This document shows, in pieces, positions 6,239 to 16,849 of a stretch of 64,000 bases of DNA. Numbering within the stretch: the first letter of the stretch is position 1; each line of letters opens with the position of its first letter. The stretch is taken from positions 1 to 64,000 of the forward strand of contig NZ_SPPD01000013.1 in assembly GCF_004570575.1 (NCBI RefSeq). Direction: 5' to 3'. The position numbers and the translations under genes are program-made. This DNA comes from Streptococcus cuniculi. Lineage in GTDB: Bacteria > Bacillota > Bacilli > Lactobacillales > Streptococcaceae. The notes below the pieces were generated by a model. It was not told where the DNA came from, made no database searches, and saw nothing but the letters and a program-made list of their open reading frames with translations.

Positions 6239-8707
6239 ATGTTAGAACAAATCAAGTATGCCTTAAAAAAACCAAGTTTATGGGTCGTGATGATTGGCGT
6301 TGCCTGCATTCCTGCCCTCTATAATCTCAGCTTTTTAACCTCCATGTGGGATCCTTATGGCAATGTCAAACACCTACCTGTTGCGGTGGTCAATGAGGAT
6401 CAACCGTCTGCATTTCAGGACAAGGATTTGCAAATCGGGCAGGATATGGTGAAATCCATGAAAGAGAGCGAGAGCCTTGATTTTCATTTTGTCTTAAGTG
6501 AAGATGCGGAAAAAGGCTTGACAGACGGCGAGTATTACATGGTCGTCACTCTGCCTGCTGACCTTTCTCAAAAAGCAGCTACTCTCTTGACAGACAAGCC
6601 AGAACCCCTCACCATCCATTATCAGACGTCAAAAGGTCACAGCTTTGTCGCTGCAAAAATGGGGGAATCAGCCATGAACAAATTAGAAGAAACGGTGTCT
6701 GAAAATATTACCCAGACTTACACGAGAGCGGTATTTTCGAGCATGTCACAATTGCAAGGCGGCTTAAGGCAAGCAGCAGATGGCGCGCAGGAATTGAACC
6801 AAGGAAGTCTAGCCTTAGCAAGAGGTGGGGAAACCTTGGAAAAAGGCTTAGATAGGCTAGCCACTTCAACCCAGACCCTCTCAGACGGAGCGGGTCAGCT
6901 TCAGTCAGGTCTTGTTCAATATACGGACGGTGTGGCTCAGGCGGCAACTGGTGGGACAACCCTTGTAAATGGCTTACTTCCTTATACAAATGGTGTAGAA
7001 AGTCTAGCAGGGGGAGCAACCCAGCTCCATGACAAATCAGCTGATTTGCTGGCAGGAGTTCGTCAATTACAGTCAGGTCAAGATCAGGTTCAAGAGTTGA
7101 TTGATGGAGCCAATCGCATCAGCGATGGCTTGTCACAATTAGCTACCGCAACAGCTTCCTCAAAAGAGCGGGAGGCACAGCTAGCCAGCTTGCTTCAAGG
7201 ACTTTCCAGTTTGCAAGCAGGCATCAACGACTTGAACACGCGCGTATCAGGATTGAGTCTTCCAAGTGTAGATACAGCGGCTATTACCACTAGTTTACAG
7301 ACGATTGGAGCCCAAGCCCAAGCGATTATTGCCTCTAGTCAGGCAGATAAAGATGCTAGTGTTGCTGCCCTTCAAGCAACGGCTGCTTATCAGGCTATGG
7401 ATACCAACCAGCAGGCAGAATTAGTAGCAGCGATTCAGTCTAGTCCATCCACTACCATATCGCAGGCGCAGACGATTTTACAAGAACTTGCTAGCATGCA
7501 AGCAAGTCTTGCAGCTGTGGGTAATACTGATGAGATGCTAGGTCAAGTTGCAATTCTTAAAACAGGTGTTCAGCAATTAGCAGACGGTGCCAATCAAGCC
7601 TTGCCAGGGGCTACTACGGCGATTACAGAATTATCCAGCGGGCTTGGTCAAGCAAATGGCGCTCTTTCTCAGCTAGCATCAGGTAGTCAAGCCTTAGCAG
7701 GAGGAGTCGGTCAGTTGCAGTCTGAACTTTCAAGCGGTAGCGAGAGCTTAGTCCAAGGCGTGACTCTCTATACCGATGCAGTTGGTCAATTAAATAGTGG
7801 TGCTACCCAATTAGTCGCAAACAATGCCAAGGTCATGGCAGGCGCAGACCAATTGGCATCAGGTCTTGCGACCCTAAACAGCAATTCTGCAACTCTGGTG
7901 AACGGTGCGGGACGATTAGCAGACGGTTCTAGTCAATTGCAGGCAGGAGCTAGCCAACTACAAAATGGTAGTCAAGAGTTGGTCGCTGGAGTTGGTAAAC
8001 TTCAAGTAGGAACCGACACCCTAGCAAACTCCTTGAGCAAGGCGCATGAGCAGCTCTCTCTTGTCTCTGTTGAGCGTGGCAATGCAGATGCCCTATCAAA
8101 TCCAGTTACCCTTTCTCACAAAGATACAGACAAAGTCCCAACGAATGGAGTAGGTATGGCGCCGTATATGGTATCTGTTGCCCTAATGGTTGTAGCACTT
8201 TCAACCAATGTCATCTTTGCAAAGCGCATTGACGGAAAAGAATACACATCACGTTCAGAGTGGGCTGTGAATAAACTTGTCATCAATGGTACGATTACGA
8301 CATTAGCCAGTGCGATTTTGTATGGAGTATTGCATTTGATTGGGGTAGAACCGAGTCATCCGCTTGCGACTTTTGGTCTGATTCTCCTTGCAGCATGGGT
8401 CTTCATGGCCTTGGTGACAGCCTTGATTGGCTGGAACAATCACTTGGGTTCCTTTGCTTCTCTCATCATCTTATTGTTGCAATTGGGGTCTAGCGCTGGA
8501 ACGTATCCGATTGAGCTCAGTCCAAGCTTTTTCCAAAGAGTGCAGCCTTATCTACCGATGACCTATACTGTATCAGGTCTTCGTCAGACCATTTCCATGG
8601 GCAATCACATTGGTCATCAAGTAACCATCTTGAGCTTCTTTCTTATCGGCTTTATGGTGGCGGGTCTTCTTCTTTTTCGACCCGGCCAAGTTCAAGCTGA
8701 ACAATAA
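6239..8707 (+). CDS. YhgE/Pip family membrane protein
   Basis: An 822-aa protein with one N-terminal membrane segment (about 15-35), a long extracellular region built of repeated heptad-like LxxG units (for example LASGSQALAGG, LADGSSQLQAG) and about five membrane segments in the last 200 residues. This is the phage-infection-protein/YhgE architecture. Members act as phage receptors or as parts of secretion and stress systems; the role here is unknown. AAAGGAG precedes the ATG, and the gene is controlled by the divergent TetR. A terminator follows. Confidence 0.85.
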   Translation: MLEQIKYALKKPSLWVVMIGVACIPALYNLSFLTSMWDPYGNVKHLPVAVVNEDQPSAFQDKDLQIGQDMVKSMKESESLDFHFVLSEDAEKGLTDGEYYMVVTLPADLSQKAATLLTDKPEPLTIHYQTSKGHSFVAAKMGESAMNKLEETVSENITQTYTRAVFSSMSQLQGGLRQAADGAQELNQGSLALARGGETLEKGLDRLATSTQTLSDGAGQLQSGLVQYTDGVAQAATGGTTLVNGLLPYTNGVESLAGGATQLHDKSADLLAGVRQLQSGQDQVQELIDGANRISDGLSQLATATASSKEREAQLASLLQGLSSLQAGINDLNTRVSGLSLPSVDTAAITTSLQTIGAQAQAIIASSQADKDASVAALQATAAYQAMDTNQQAELVAAIQSSPSTTISQAQTILQELASMQASLAAVGNTDEMLGQVAILKTGVQQLADGANQALPGATTAITELSSGLGQANGALSQLASGSQALAGGVGQLQSELSSGSESLVQGVTLYTDAVGQLNSGATQLVANNAKVMAGADQLASGLATLNSNSATLVNGAGRLADGSSQLQAGASQLQNGSQELVAGVGKLQVGTDTLANSLSKAHEQLSLVSVERGNADALSNPVTLSHKDTDKVPTNGVGMAPYMVSVALMVVALSTNVIFAKRIDGKEYTSRSEWAVNKLVINGTITTLASAILYGVLHLIGVEPSHPLATFGLILLAAWVFMALVTALIGWNNHLGSFASLIILLLQLGSSAGTYPIELSPSFFQRVQPYLPMTYTVSGLRQTISMGNHIGHQVTILSFFLIGFMVAGLLLFRPGQVQAEQ

Positions 8708-8708
8708 G

Positions 8709-8736
8709 AAAATCCCCAGTCATTGGGGATTTTTTG
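8709..8736 (+). terminator. Terminator after YhgE/Pip gene
   Basis: AAAATCCCC pairs with GGGGATTTT and is followed by further T residues. Confidence 0.85.
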
Positions 8737-8746
8737 TTATAGTCTT

Positions 8747-9703
8747 TTAGTTTTCTTCTACATGAACGGTCATGGTCTTGGTATCAACGCTGACGGTCGC
8801 TCCAATGGTCACTGTAAAGAGGGGCTGGGTATGGGCAAAGTCCATGTCGTAGATGACGGGAATGGTCTTCAGCACAGGGTATTTAGCGAGGATATACAGC
8901 AGCAATTCTTCGGTCATTTCGCATTCTTTTGGAAAACGGCCGATGAGGACGGCTTTTGGCTCTGGATAGGCTTGGAGAAGGGCTGCTAGTGCTCGGTCAA
9001 AGTCGAAATAATCATCTTCTTCGGCTTCCTCTAAAAAGAGAAGGTAGTCGGTATCTTGCGGCGCATAAGGCGTGCCACGAAGGAGCGAGAAGGTCGAGAG
9101 ATTGCCGCCGAGAGCAGTAGCCTCAGCTTGTCCGTGGTTATAAACTTTCCACTCGGTCTGGTGAAAGATCAACTCTGCATCAGGCAGATACCAGGCGTTG
9201 CTACCCCACTCTTGGCTGGGGGTGAGGTCGTAAGAAGTCTGACTCAAGGCTGTTAACCAGCTTTCTGTCTGATAGTCTTGGAGGGTCTCCATTTTAAAGC
9301 TGGAATAGGCAGGCCCCATATAGGTTTTTAGCCCTGTTTTGGCATAAATGGCATTGAGCAGAGCGGTAGTGTCCGAATAGCCACAAAAGAGTTTGGGATG
9401 TTTTTTTATCAACTCATAATCCAGATAAGGCAAGAGTTCGTTGCAGTTAAAACCACCAATGGTCGTTAAAATCACGTCCACGCTATCATCTAAAAAGGCT
9501 TCGTGCAAGTCAGCTATGCGGCTTTCGATACTTGCGGAGCCTAGCATATCGTGTTCATTATAATGGCTTGAAAAGGAAATCTGGAACCCAAGAGCTTCCA
9601 AACGTTCCTTGGATGCACGATTAGCTTCAAATCCGCCGATATGATCGATTGAGGACGACGGACTGAGAATGCGAATGTGGGCATTTGGAGTCAATTTTTT
9701 CAT
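8747..9703 (-). CDS. LD-carboxypeptidase / MccF-like S66 peptidase
   Basis: A 318-aa S66-family serine peptidase. The nucleophile motif GYSDTT (Ser110) and the IGGFNCNELLPYLD region (about 82-96) fit the family, and late Glu and His residues could complete the Ser-Glu-His triad. Relatives either trim the terminal D-Ala from cytoplasmic muropeptide tetrapeptides or inactivate microcin-like nucleotides; sequence alone does not separate these. The ATG at 9703 is preceded by GGAGG at eight bases. The open frame extends further upstream but without a ribosome site. The gene is convergent with the YhgE/Pip gene. Confidence 0.8.
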   Translation of the reverse strand: MKKLTPNAHIRILSPSSSIDHIGGFEANRASKERLEALGFQISFSSHYNEHDMLGSASIESRIADLHEAFLDDSVDVILTTIGGFNCNELLPYLDYELIKKHPKLFCGYSDTTALLNAIYAKTGLKTYMGPAYSSFKMETLQDYQTESWLTALSQTSYDLTPSQEWGSNAWYLPDAELIFHQTEWKVYNHGQAEATALGGNLSTFSLLRGTPYAPQDTDYLLFLEEAEEDDYFDFDRALAALLQAYPEPKAVLIGRFPKECEMTEELLLYILAKYPVLKTIPVIYDMDFAHTQPLFTVTIGATVSVDTKTMTVHVEEN

Positions 9704-9741
9704 CGTTAAACCTCCTTTTGATGTTTTATCATTATACGCTT

Positions 9742-9784
9742 TTTCCACAGGAATGTAAAGAATAATGGACCTCATCTGTGGAAA
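9742..9784. repeat. Inverted repeat upstream of the dlt promoter
   Basis: TTTCCACAG (9742-9750) and CTGTGGAAA (9776-9784) are perfect 9-bp arms around a 25-base loop. It lies between the LD-carboxypeptidase start and the dlt promoter. It may be a divergent regulatory site. Confidence 0.4.
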
Positions 9785-9807
9785 GACTATTTTAAATAGT
9801 TTTATTA

Positions 9808-9837
9808 TTGAATATTTTCTATAGAACATGGTAAAAT
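9808..9837 (+). promoter_or_regulatory. dlt operon promoter
   Basis: TTGAAT (9808-9813), 18-base spacer, TAAAAT (9832-9837), with TGG just before the -10. The dltX start follows 36 bases later. Confidence 0.6.
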
Positions 9838-9872
9838 AGAGTAACTATTTTTGAATAAACGAGTGATTTGAG

Positions 9873-10005
9873 ATGAAGAAGTATCAAACCTTATGTAAAT
9901 TTGTAGGGCAGACCTTGCTGTACTTTGTGATTTTTCTAGCCCTACTGTACTTTTTTTCCTACCTTGGACAGGGACAGGGTGGCTTTATCTATAATGAATT
10001 TTAGA
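9873..10005 (+). pseudogene. dltX: DltX, D-alanylation accessory peptide, frameshifted
   Basis: DltX is a small single-pass membrane protein encoded first in dlt operons and needed for D-alanine transfer to teichoic acids. Here the ATG frame encodes MKKYQTLCKF and a hydrophobic helix, then after a run of seven T (9951-9957) it leaves the expected frame and stops at 9995 after 40 residues. The next frame supplies the family's ending, YLGQGQGGFIYNEF, stopping at 10005. One base removed near 9951-9961 would restore a 43-residue DltX. The conserved C-terminal tyrosine motif (FIYNEF) is therefore lost unless ribosomes or polymerase slip, or the extra base is a sequencing error. dltA follows six bases later. 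Confidence 0.75.
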
Positions 10006-10010
10006 GGTGA

Positions 10011-11561
10011 ATGGTGACACAGTTGATGATTAAGGATATGATTGAAACGATTGAGCAGTATGCAGCGACCCAGCCAGACTTTCCAGTCTACAATATCTTG
10101 GGTGAGGTGCACACCTATCGTGATTTGAAGGAAGATTCAGATAGCCTAGCAGCAACAATTGATAGCCTTGGCTTGCCTGCAAAATCTCCTGTCGTTGTCT
10201 TTGGCGCTCAGGAGTATGAAATGCTTGCGACCTTTGTTGCCTTGACTAAGTCGGGGCATGCCTACATTCCAATTGACAGCCACTCTGCATTAGAGCGGGT
10301 GTCTGCTATTTTGGAAGTAGCAGAGCCTAGCTTGATTATCGGGATTGCAGATTTTCCAATGGAGGTGGCAACGCCTCAACTTAATTTGCTAGAGGTCAAG
10401 GATATTTTCGCTCAAAAAACGGCTTATGAGATCACGCATTCGGTCAGGGGCGATGAGAACTACTATATCATCTTCACCTCTGGAACGACTGGTAAGCCCA
10501 AGGGGGTGCAGATTTCGCATGACAATCTCTTGAGCTTTACCAACTGGATGATTACAGATGAGGAATTTGCGACCCCCAGCCGACCACAGATGTTGGCGCA
10601 GCCACCGTATTCCTTTGACTTGTCAGTCATGTACTGGGCTCCGACCCTAGGGTTAGGAGGAACTTTGTTTGCCCTACCTAGCAGTATGGCGCAGGATTTC
10701 AAGAAATTATTTGCGACCATTTTAGACTTGCCGATTGCCATTTGGACCTCAACTCCTTCATTTGCGGATTTGGCAATGTTGTCCGAGGATTTTAATGCGG
10801 AAAAAATGCCACAGATTACCCATTTCTACTTTGACGGTGAGGAATTGACGGTGAAAACGGCTCAAAAACTCCGCGACCGTTTCCCAAATGCACGGATTAT
10901 CAATGCGTATGGACCAACTGAAGCAACCGTTGCTCTTTCAGCAGTCGCAGTGACAGATGAGATGCTAGCAACTCTCAAGCGTCTGCCGATTGGTTATACC
11001 AAGGACGATTCGCCAACCTTTATCATTGATGAGGCAGGTAATAAACTGCCATTGGGCGAGCAGGGAGAAATTATCGTTTCAGGTCCTGCCGTATCAAAAG
11101 GTTATATGAATAATCCTGAAAAGACAGCCGAAGCCTTCTTTGAATTTGAAGGGTTGCCAGCCTACCATACAGGTGATATCGGTTCGATGACCGAAGATGG
11201 ATTGCTGTTATACGGTGGTCGGATGGATTTCCAAATCAAGTTTAACGGCTATCGTATTGAGCTAGAAGATGTTTCCCAAAACCTAAACAAATCCCAATAT
11301 ATCAAGTCGGCAGTTGCCGTTCCACGTTACAACAAGGACCACAAGGTGCAAAATCTTCTGGCCTATGTCATCTTAAAAGAGGGGGTAGGCGAGCAGTTTG
11401 AACGAGAAATTGACATTACCAAGGCCATCAAGGAAGATTTGGAAGACATCATGATGTCTTATATGATGCCTTCAAAATTCCTCTATCGTGACAGTCTACC
11501 GTTGACACCAAATGGAAAGATTGATATCAAGGGCTTGATTAGCGAGGTAAACAACCGATGA
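10011..11561 (+). CDS. dltA: D-alanine--D-alanyl carrier protein ligase
   Basis: A 516-aa adenylating enzyme that activates D-alanine with ATP and loads it on the phosphopantetheine arm of DltC in the cytoplasm. It carries the AMP-binding P-loop [11 protein letters not shown] (155-165), [16 protein letters not shown], and the C-terminal lysine in LTPNGKID. Length and sequence closely match streptococcal DltA. The ATG at 10011 gives the usual length; the upstream GAGGTG is unusually close, so an in-frame ATG at 10026 remains possible. It is followed directly by dltB with overlapping stop and start. Confidence 0.95.
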   Translation: MVTQLMIKDMIETIEQYAATQPDFPVYNILGEVHTYRDLKEDSDSLAATIDSLGLPAKSPVVVFGAQEYEMLATFVALTKSGHAYIPIDSHSALERVSAILEVAEPSLIIGIADFPMEVATPQLNLLEVKDIFAQKTAYEITHSVRGDENYYIIFTSGTTGKPKGVQISHDNLLSFTNWMITDEEFATPSRPQMLAQPPYSFDLSVMYWAPTLGLGGTLFALPSSMAQDFKKLFATILDLPIAIWTSTPSFADLAMLSEDFNAEKMPQITHFYFDGEELTVKTAQKLRDRFPNARIINAYGPTEATVALSAVAVTDEMLATLKRLPIGYTKDDSPTFIIDEAGNKLPLGEQGEIIVSGPAVSKGYMNNPEKTAEAFFEFEGLPAYHTGDIGSMTEDGLLLYGGRMDFQIKFNGYRIELEDVSQNLNKSQYIKSAVAVPRYNKDHKVQNLLAYVILKEGVGEQFEREIDITKAIKEDLEDIMMSYMMPSKFLYRDSLPLTPNGKIDIKGLISEVNNR

Positions 11562-12802
11562 TGGACCTTCTCAAACAGCTTCCGCATTTGGAGCCTTATG
11601 GAGAACCCCAGTATTTCGTCTACTTGATTGTAGCGGTCTTGCCAATCTTTATCGGTCTCTTTTTCAAGAAGCGTTTTGCTTGGTATGAGAGTCTGGTCAG
11701 CCTAGCTTTTATCGTCTTTATGCTGACAGGTGATAGCCCTGCCCAACTTGCCGCCCTTTTCTTCTATATCATGTGGCAGCTTGCTTGGGTCTTTAGCTAC
11801 AAATGGTATCGGGCGAAAAAGGACAGTAAATGGGTCTTTTATCTCCATGTTCTCCTTGCGGTCATGCCTCTAGCGCTGGTGAAAGTCACGCCTGCCATTT
11901 CAGGACACCAATCGCTCTTTGGCTTTCTAGGAATTTCCTATCTCACTTTCCGCTCGGTCGGTATGATCATTGAGATGCGTGACGGGGTCTTAAAAGAATT
12001 TAGCCTAGGGCAATTCTTGCGTTTCCTGCTCTTTATGCCGACATTCTCAGGTGGTCCGATTGACCGCTTCCGTCGGTTTGAAGAGGACTATCGCCAAATT
12101 CCTGACCGCGATGAGTTGCTTGATATGCTGGAAGTGGCTGTCCGCTACATTATGCTAGGGTTTTTATATAAGTTTATTCTGGCCCATATTTTTGGCTCGA
12201 TGATCTTGCCACCGCTCAAGCAATATGCCCTATCACAGGGAGGCTGGTTTAACTTGCCTAGCTTGGGGGTGATGTATGCCTTTGGTCTGGATTTGTTCTT
12301 TGACTTTGCAGGCTACTCCATGTTTGCAGTTGCGATTTCCCACCTCATGGGGATTAAAAGCCCGCATAATTTTGATAAGCCTTTCGTGTCTCGTGACCTC
12401 AAGGAATTTTGGAATCGTTGGCACATGAGCTTGTCCTTCTGGTTCCGTGATTTTGTCTTTATGAGACTAGTCATGGTACTCATGCGCAACAAAGTGTTTA
12501 AAAATCGCAATACTACCTCAAGTGTAGCTTACTTGTTGAACATGCTCCTCATGGGCTTTTGGCATGGTGTGACGTGGTATTACATCGCTTACGGTCTTTT
12601 TCATGGTTTAGGTCTTGTCGTCAATGACGCTTGGATTCGTAAGAAAAAAACACTCAATAAAGAACGTAAAAAAGCAGGTCTTGCCCCCTTGCCTGACAAT
12701 CGCTTTACACAGGCTTTGGGGATTGTGGTGACCTTTCATGTTGTGATGTTGTCGTTTTTAATCTTTTCGGGATTTTTAAATGACCTATGGTTTAAGAAAT
12801 AA
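11558..12802 (+). CDS. dltB: D-alanyl transfer membrane protein DltB (MBOAT)
   Basis: A 414-aa multi-pass membrane O-acyltransferase. The MBOAT histidine is in GFWHGVTWY (about His336), and the long conserved [20 protein letters not shown] region is present. DltB forms the pore-like membrane enzyme that accepts D-alanine from DltC and passes it to the outer face. The start overlaps the dltA stop (ATGATGG), indicating translational coupling. Length matches streptococcal homologues. Confidence 0.95.
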   Translation: MMDLLKQLPHLEPYGEPQYFVYLIVAVLPIFIGLFFKKRFAWYESLVSLAFIVFMLTGDSPAQLAALFFYIMWQLAWVFSYKWYRAKKDSKWVFYLHVLLAVMPLALVKVTPAISGHQSLFGFLGISYLTFRSVGMIIEMRDGVLKEFSLGQFLRFLLFMPTFSGGPIDRFRRFEEDYRQIPDRDELLDMLEVAVRYIMLGFLYKFILAHIFGSMILPPLKQYALSQGGWFNLPSLGVMYAFGLDLFFDFAGYSMFAVAISHLMGIKSPHNFDKPFVSRDLKEFWNRWHMSLSFWFRDFVFMRLVMVLMRNKVFKNRNTTSSVAYLLNMLLMGFWHGVTWYYIAYGLFHGLGLVVNDAWIRKKKTLNKERKKAGLAPLPDNRFTQALGIVVTFHVVMLSFLIFSGFLNDLWFKK

Positions 12803-12816
12803 AAAGGAGTTTTTCT

Positions 12817-13056
12817 ATGGATATTAAAGCAGAAGTGCTCGAAATTATTGATGAATTGTTTATGGAAGATGTCTCAGACATGTTGGATGAAGACTTGTTT
12901 GATGCGGGTGTCCTAGACAGTATGGGAACGGTGGAGTTGATTGTCGAAATTGAGTCTCGATTTGACATCCGCGTACCCGTATCTGAATTTGGTCGTGATG
13001 ACTGGAATACGGCTAATAAAATCATTCAAGGGATTACGGAGTTGAGAAATGCTTAA
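12817..13056 (+). CDS. dltC: D-alanyl carrier protein
   Basis: A 79-aa acidic acyl-carrier-type protein. The phosphopantetheine attachment serine is Ser35 in GVLDSMGT. It shuttles D-alanine from DltA to DltB. AAAGGAG lies before the ATG. Its 3' end overlaps dltD by eight bases. Confidence 0.95.
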   Translation: MDIKAEVLEIIDELFMEDVSDMLDEDLFDAGVLDSMGTVELIVEIESRFDIRVPVSEFGRDDWNTANKIIQGITELRNA

Positions 13057-14329
13057 GCGCCTATGGCTGATTTTAGGACCAGTCTTTTGTGCGGCCTTGC
13101 TAGTAGCGCTTTTGCTCGTCTTTTTTCCGACTAAGTTGCGCCATGATTTTGAGGCAGAAAAACGCTCTGCAGTGACGCTAACAGCAGCCAGTTTCAAGGG
13201 ACGGATGCAGAAGGTTCAGGCTCTGACAGACGCTAACCACCGTTTCGTGCCCTTCTTTGGCTCCAGTGAATGGCTGCGCTTTGATAGCATGCACCCATCT
13301 GTGCTGGCTGAAAAATATGATCGTTCCTATCGTCCTTACTTGCTAGGACAACGCGGAGCAGCCTCTCTTAATCAATACTTTGGTATGCAGCAGATGTTGC
13401 CGGAGCTTGAAAATCAGACGGTCGTCTATGTTGTCTCGCCCCAGTGGTTTACCAAGACAGGCTACGATGCCAGTGCCTTTCAGCAGTATTTTAACAGTGA
13501 CCAGCTGACTAGTTTTTTGACGCAACAAGAGGGAGATGTGGCGGCCCATCATGCAGCAGAGCGGCTCTTACAGCTTTATCCCAATATCGCCATGGCAGAT
13601 ATTGTCAAGAAAGTCGCAGATAGGACCCCCTTATCAGCTTCGGAAGATCAGTTTGTCGGGCTAATGGCACGCATCAATAAGCGTCAGGATATTTTCTTCA
13701 GTAGCTTGATTCCAAGTTATAATCAGCATTATGACCAACGTGTCCTACCTGAGTTGTCTCGCTTGCCGGATGAATTTTCCTACCAAGAACTGGAAAAAGT
13801 GGCCATTCAAGAAGCTGAAAAACACACTAAGAGCAATGACTTAGGGATTGATGACAAGTTTTACAAGAAACGCTTGAAAGCCAAACTCCGGGAACTAAAA
13901 GGCGCTCAGAAGAACCTATCCTATATTAAGTCGCCTGAATACACGGACTTGCAGCTGGTACTCACCCAATTTGCCAAGTCTAAGATCAATGTCCTCTTTG
14001 TCATTCCGCCGGTGAATGAGAAGTGGATGGCTTATACAGGTCTGCGTCAGGACATGTACCAACAGACTGTTAAAAAGATTAAGTATCAGCTAGAAAGCCA
14101 AGGTTTTACTAACATTGCCGACTTTTCAAAAGACGGTGGCAACCCTTACTTTATGCAGGATACCATTCACATGGGCTGGCTGGGCTGGCTCGAATTTGAC
14201 AAGGTCGTTGATCCCTTTGTCTCAAATCCCAAACCAGCACCAGCCTACCACCTCAACTCGGCCTTTTTCAGCAAGGAATGGGCGGATTATGAGGGGGAAG
14301 TGAAGGAATTTTCACTTGATACAAAATAA
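13049..14329 (+). CDS. dltD: D-alanyl-lipoteichoic acid biosynthesis protein DltD
   Basis: A 426-aa protein with one N-terminal membrane segment (about 7-25) and an extracellular SGNH-hydrolase-like domain. The serine is in PFFGSSEW (about 69-76) and the Asp/His pair lies near the end ([12 protein letters not shown]). DltD acts outside the membrane in the last transfer of D-alanine to lipoteichoic acid. It is the last gene of the operon, overlapping dltC, and is followed by a terminator. Confidence 0.95.
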   Translation: MLKRLWLILGPVFCAALLVALLLVFFPTKLRHDFEAEKRSAVTLTAASFKGRMQKVQALTDANHRFVPFFGSSEWLRFDSMHPSVLAEKYDRSYRPYLLGQRGAASLNQYFGMQQMLPELENQTVVYVVSPQWFTKTGYDASAFQQYFNSDQLTSFLTQQEGDVAAHHAAERLLQLYPNIAMADIVKKVADRTPLSASEDQFVGLMARINKRQDIFFSSLIPSYNQHYDQRVLPELSRLPDEFSYQELEKVAIQEAEKHTKSNDLGIDDKFYKKRLKAKLRELKGAQKNLSYIKSPEYTDLQLVLTQFAKSKINVLFVIPPVNEKWMAYTGLRQDMYQQTVKKIKYQLESQGFTNIADFSKDGGNPYFMQDTIHMGWLGWLEFDKVVDPFVSNPKPAPAYHLNSAFFSKEWADYEGEVKEFSLDTK

Positions 14330-14364
14330 GAGACTGGGATACCAGCCTCTCAGATTGAAGACAA

Positions 14365-14398
14365 AGTCCTTAGAATTTGCTTTTCTAAGGGCTTTTTT
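14365..14398 (+). terminator. Terminator after dltD (possibly IS end)
   Basis: CCTTAGAA pairs with TTCTAAGG and is followed by GCTTTTTT. It begins beside AAGACAAA, which recurs inverted at about 15438-15446 and may mark the ends of the transposase element. Confidence 0.65.
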
Positions 14399-14433
14399 AT
14401 ACTAGGGGTAAGAACACTAGATGAGGTGAAGTT

Positions 14434-15361
14434 ATGTTTCATAAAGAAAATTCTCAGTATAATCGCAACCAAGTTGGTTTCTACAGCTTAGATGAACTTG
14501 TTCCTAAAGACCATTTCTTACGGCAAATTGACCAAGCTGTTGATTTTTCATTTATTTATGACCTAGTCGAAGATACCTACAGTTCTGATACCGGTCGTCC
14601 AAGTTTGGATCCTGTCATGTTGGTTAAAATCCCTATGATTCAATGCCTGTTTGGTATCCGTTCCATGCGTCAGACTATTAAAGAGATTCAAGTCAATGCA
14701 GCCTATCGTTGGTTCCTTGGCTTATCCCTCGAAGAGCCAGTGTCTCACTTTATAACTTATGGAAAAAACTACAGTCATCACTTTCAAGATAAACACGTCA
14801 ATGAAGCGATCTTTTCGTATATTGACCATATGTATCAATGCAGGTTTAGTGGATACAGATGAACTATTCATAGACGGGACGTATATCAAAGCAGCTGCCA
14901 ATAACCATAAATACACCCATCAAGAAGTGAAAGCACAAGTGAAATTCATGAGCGAGCAACTCGAAATGGAAATTGCTCGTGACAGAGAGAAGTACGGAAA
15001 AAAGTTACTAGGACCTGCCAAAGAAAACAAGCCCGCAGATAAGAAAGTCTCCACAACTGATCCAGACAGTAGCTGCTCACTGCTATCTATCTGTGCCCAA
15101 TCTAGAAAGCATCAGAAATTGGTAACCCGCCATGTTTGGAGAGAGGCTATTGAGGTCTGTGAAGATACTTGCCACCAACGAGGGATGAAAGAGCAGTACC
15201 AAAAACGGAAAGAGACTATTGAACGTCTCTTTGGCACCGCCAAGGAATAGTACAATTTACGCTATACAAGATTGAAAGGAAAGTCCAAAATGGAGACGAC
15301 CGTTGGGCTAGCTTTAGCATGTTTAAATTTGAAAAATACAGTAAAAGGATGGCACAAATAG
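14434..15361 (+). pseudogene. IS1182-type transposase remnant
   Basis: Three pieces align to one IS1182-family transposase: an N-terminal part (14434 to about 14835), a frame change near 14835, a middle part (INAGLVDTDELF..., KAAANNHKY), then an apparent in-frame loss of over 100 residues after STTDPDS (about 15067), and a C-terminal part with the ERLFGTAKE motif. An in-frame TAG (15248-15250) precedes the conserved YNLRYT...LKGKSKM tail ending at 15361. Frameshift, deletion and nonsense change together make it inactive. It sits between the dlt operon and the carbohydrate island. Confidence 0.85.
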
Positions 15362-15410
15362 CCTTTTTAATTTGCCTAAAAACACAAAATGCCAAAGAGA
15401 GGCCAAAATA

Positions 15411-15446
15411 AAAGACAAACCAACTAAGGAGTATGGGTTTGTCTTT
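15411..15446. terminator. Hairpin at right end of IS remnant
   Basis: AAAGACAAACC (15411-15421) pairs with GGGTTTGTCTTT (15435-15446). It may be the terminator or the right terminal structure of the IS remnant. The region from here to 15640 shows no gene. Confidence 0.55.
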
Positions 15447-15640
15447 GGTCTGAGCAACGGTTTGCCCGTTGCTTTTGGCATGGTTGCGCTAGTCTTGGTA
15501 CAGTAGAATTGCGAAAAGCTTTTTAGAAAGGCTATCTCGCGTACCTCTACTTAATAGTACAAATCAAACCATTTTACCATTAGAACGTGCTTCTTGTCTG
15601 ACGATTTGTGTGTTGGCTAAGTGGCTATCAATGGAGTGAG

Positions 15641-16849
15641 CTATCTTTCGCCGTTCGTCTGGACAATGGTCTGGTAGGCAGCGAGGGCGCAAGCACCTCT
15701 GGCGCCACGATAGGGGGTAAAGTCAAGGAGTTCCACATCTAGGTTATTTTTGGTAGGAATAAACTGGAGTTGTTCATTGATTCGCTCGATCAATTTAGGT
15801 TTTAAGTCTAGTTGATTGAGTAGTTCACTATTGATAAAAATTTTATGGGCATCATAAATGATAAGGGTGTTGGAGATAGACATGGCTAAAAATTGTAGTC
15901 CAGCTTCGATGCGATCCACGATGAAAGAATCGCCGAGTTGGTAGGCATGGATGACAGCACTCAAATCAATTTCTTCTTGGGAATTGACCAAATTCTTTAA
16001 TATCGTGTTTTTGGAATGGGCAAAGAGAAGTTTTGCATTTTCAATGAGCCAGCTATCAGAAATATAGGTTTGTAGGCACCCCCGTTTCCCACATTCACAA
16101 TGTTGTCCTTGAATATCTACAATCGTGTGTCCGAGTTCACCGATATAGTAGTTTTCCTTGGTTGCAATGTGGTCGTGGTGGAAGAAGGAGCAGAAGATAC
16201 CGGGTCCGATATGGAGGAAGAGGAATTTGTCGGGTGATTCTTCAGAATCAAAGAGATATTCTGCTAGCGCCATACATTCGATGTTGTTATCAATAGAGAT
16301 AGGCAACTGAAATGTTTCCTTTAGTTCATTTAAATTAAAATGCACCCAATTTTGGTTATTGGAAATAACGGAATTACTGCTTGAATCAAAGTGACCCGGG
16401 ATAGAAAAACCGATACCAGCACAGGTCAAGTGAGCATATTGCTCAAGGAGTTCCTCAATGAGTGAACTGATGGTCTGCGTGATGTTTTCAAGTGGATAGT
16501 CTCCCATTTTGATGAAACGTTGGGTGAGTATTTGACCGATACTATTGGTCGCAACGAGCGCAATGCCACGCATGGTAAATTCAATCCCGACGAGGTAGGC
16601 GAATTCTTCGTTGATGCTAAGAAGTTTGCGGCTACGACCCGAACCCTTTCGTTCTCGAATCTCGTGCCCTGTTTCAAAAATCTTTTCTTCACGGATAAGC
16701 TCGGTGACGATGTGGGTGACTGTCGCTGGTGCTAGTTCCAATTCAGTGGCAATTTTCGTCCGTGATACAATTTTATTGCGATAGATAAATTCCATTACTC
16801 GAGCAGCATTTTGAAGAATATTTTCAGAGTTTTTGGTGGCGATCTTCAT
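15641..16849 (-). CDS. ROK family transcriptional repressor (NagC/XylR type)
   Basis: A 402-aa protein with an N-terminal winged helix-turn-helix (about 12-65, SRTKIATELELAPATVTHIV) and a ROK sugar-binding domain with the zinc motif CECGKRGC. ROK repressors respond to sugars or sugar phosphates. It is divergent from the EIIC-DUF4838 genes across a 497-bp gap and is their most likely regulator. AAGGAG lies before the ATG on the minus strand. Confidence 0.85.
   Translation of the reverse strand: MKIATKNSENILQNAARVMEFIYRNKIVSRTKIATELELAPATVTHIVTELIREEKIFETGHEIRERKGSGRSRKLLSINEEFAYLVGIEFTMRGIALVATNSIGQILTQRFIKMGDYPLENITQTISSLIEELLEQYAHLTCAGIGFSIPGHFDSSSNSVISNNQNWVHFNLNELKETFQLPISIDNNIECMALAEYLFDSEESPDKFLFLHIGPGIFCSFFHHDHIATKENYYIGELGHTIVDIQGQHCECGKRGCLQTYISDSWLIENAKLLFAHSKNTILKNLVNSQEEIDLSAVIHAYQLGDSFIVDRIEAGLQFLAMSISNTLIIYDAHKIFINSELLNQLDLKPKLIERINEQLQFIPTKNNLDVELLDFTPYRGARGACALAAYQTIVQTNGER

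Noticed and set aside
9790..9815. CiaR direct-repeat site before dlt
   Set aside because: Only a poor match to the TTTAAG-N5-TTTAAG pattern (TTTAAA-N5-TTATTA).
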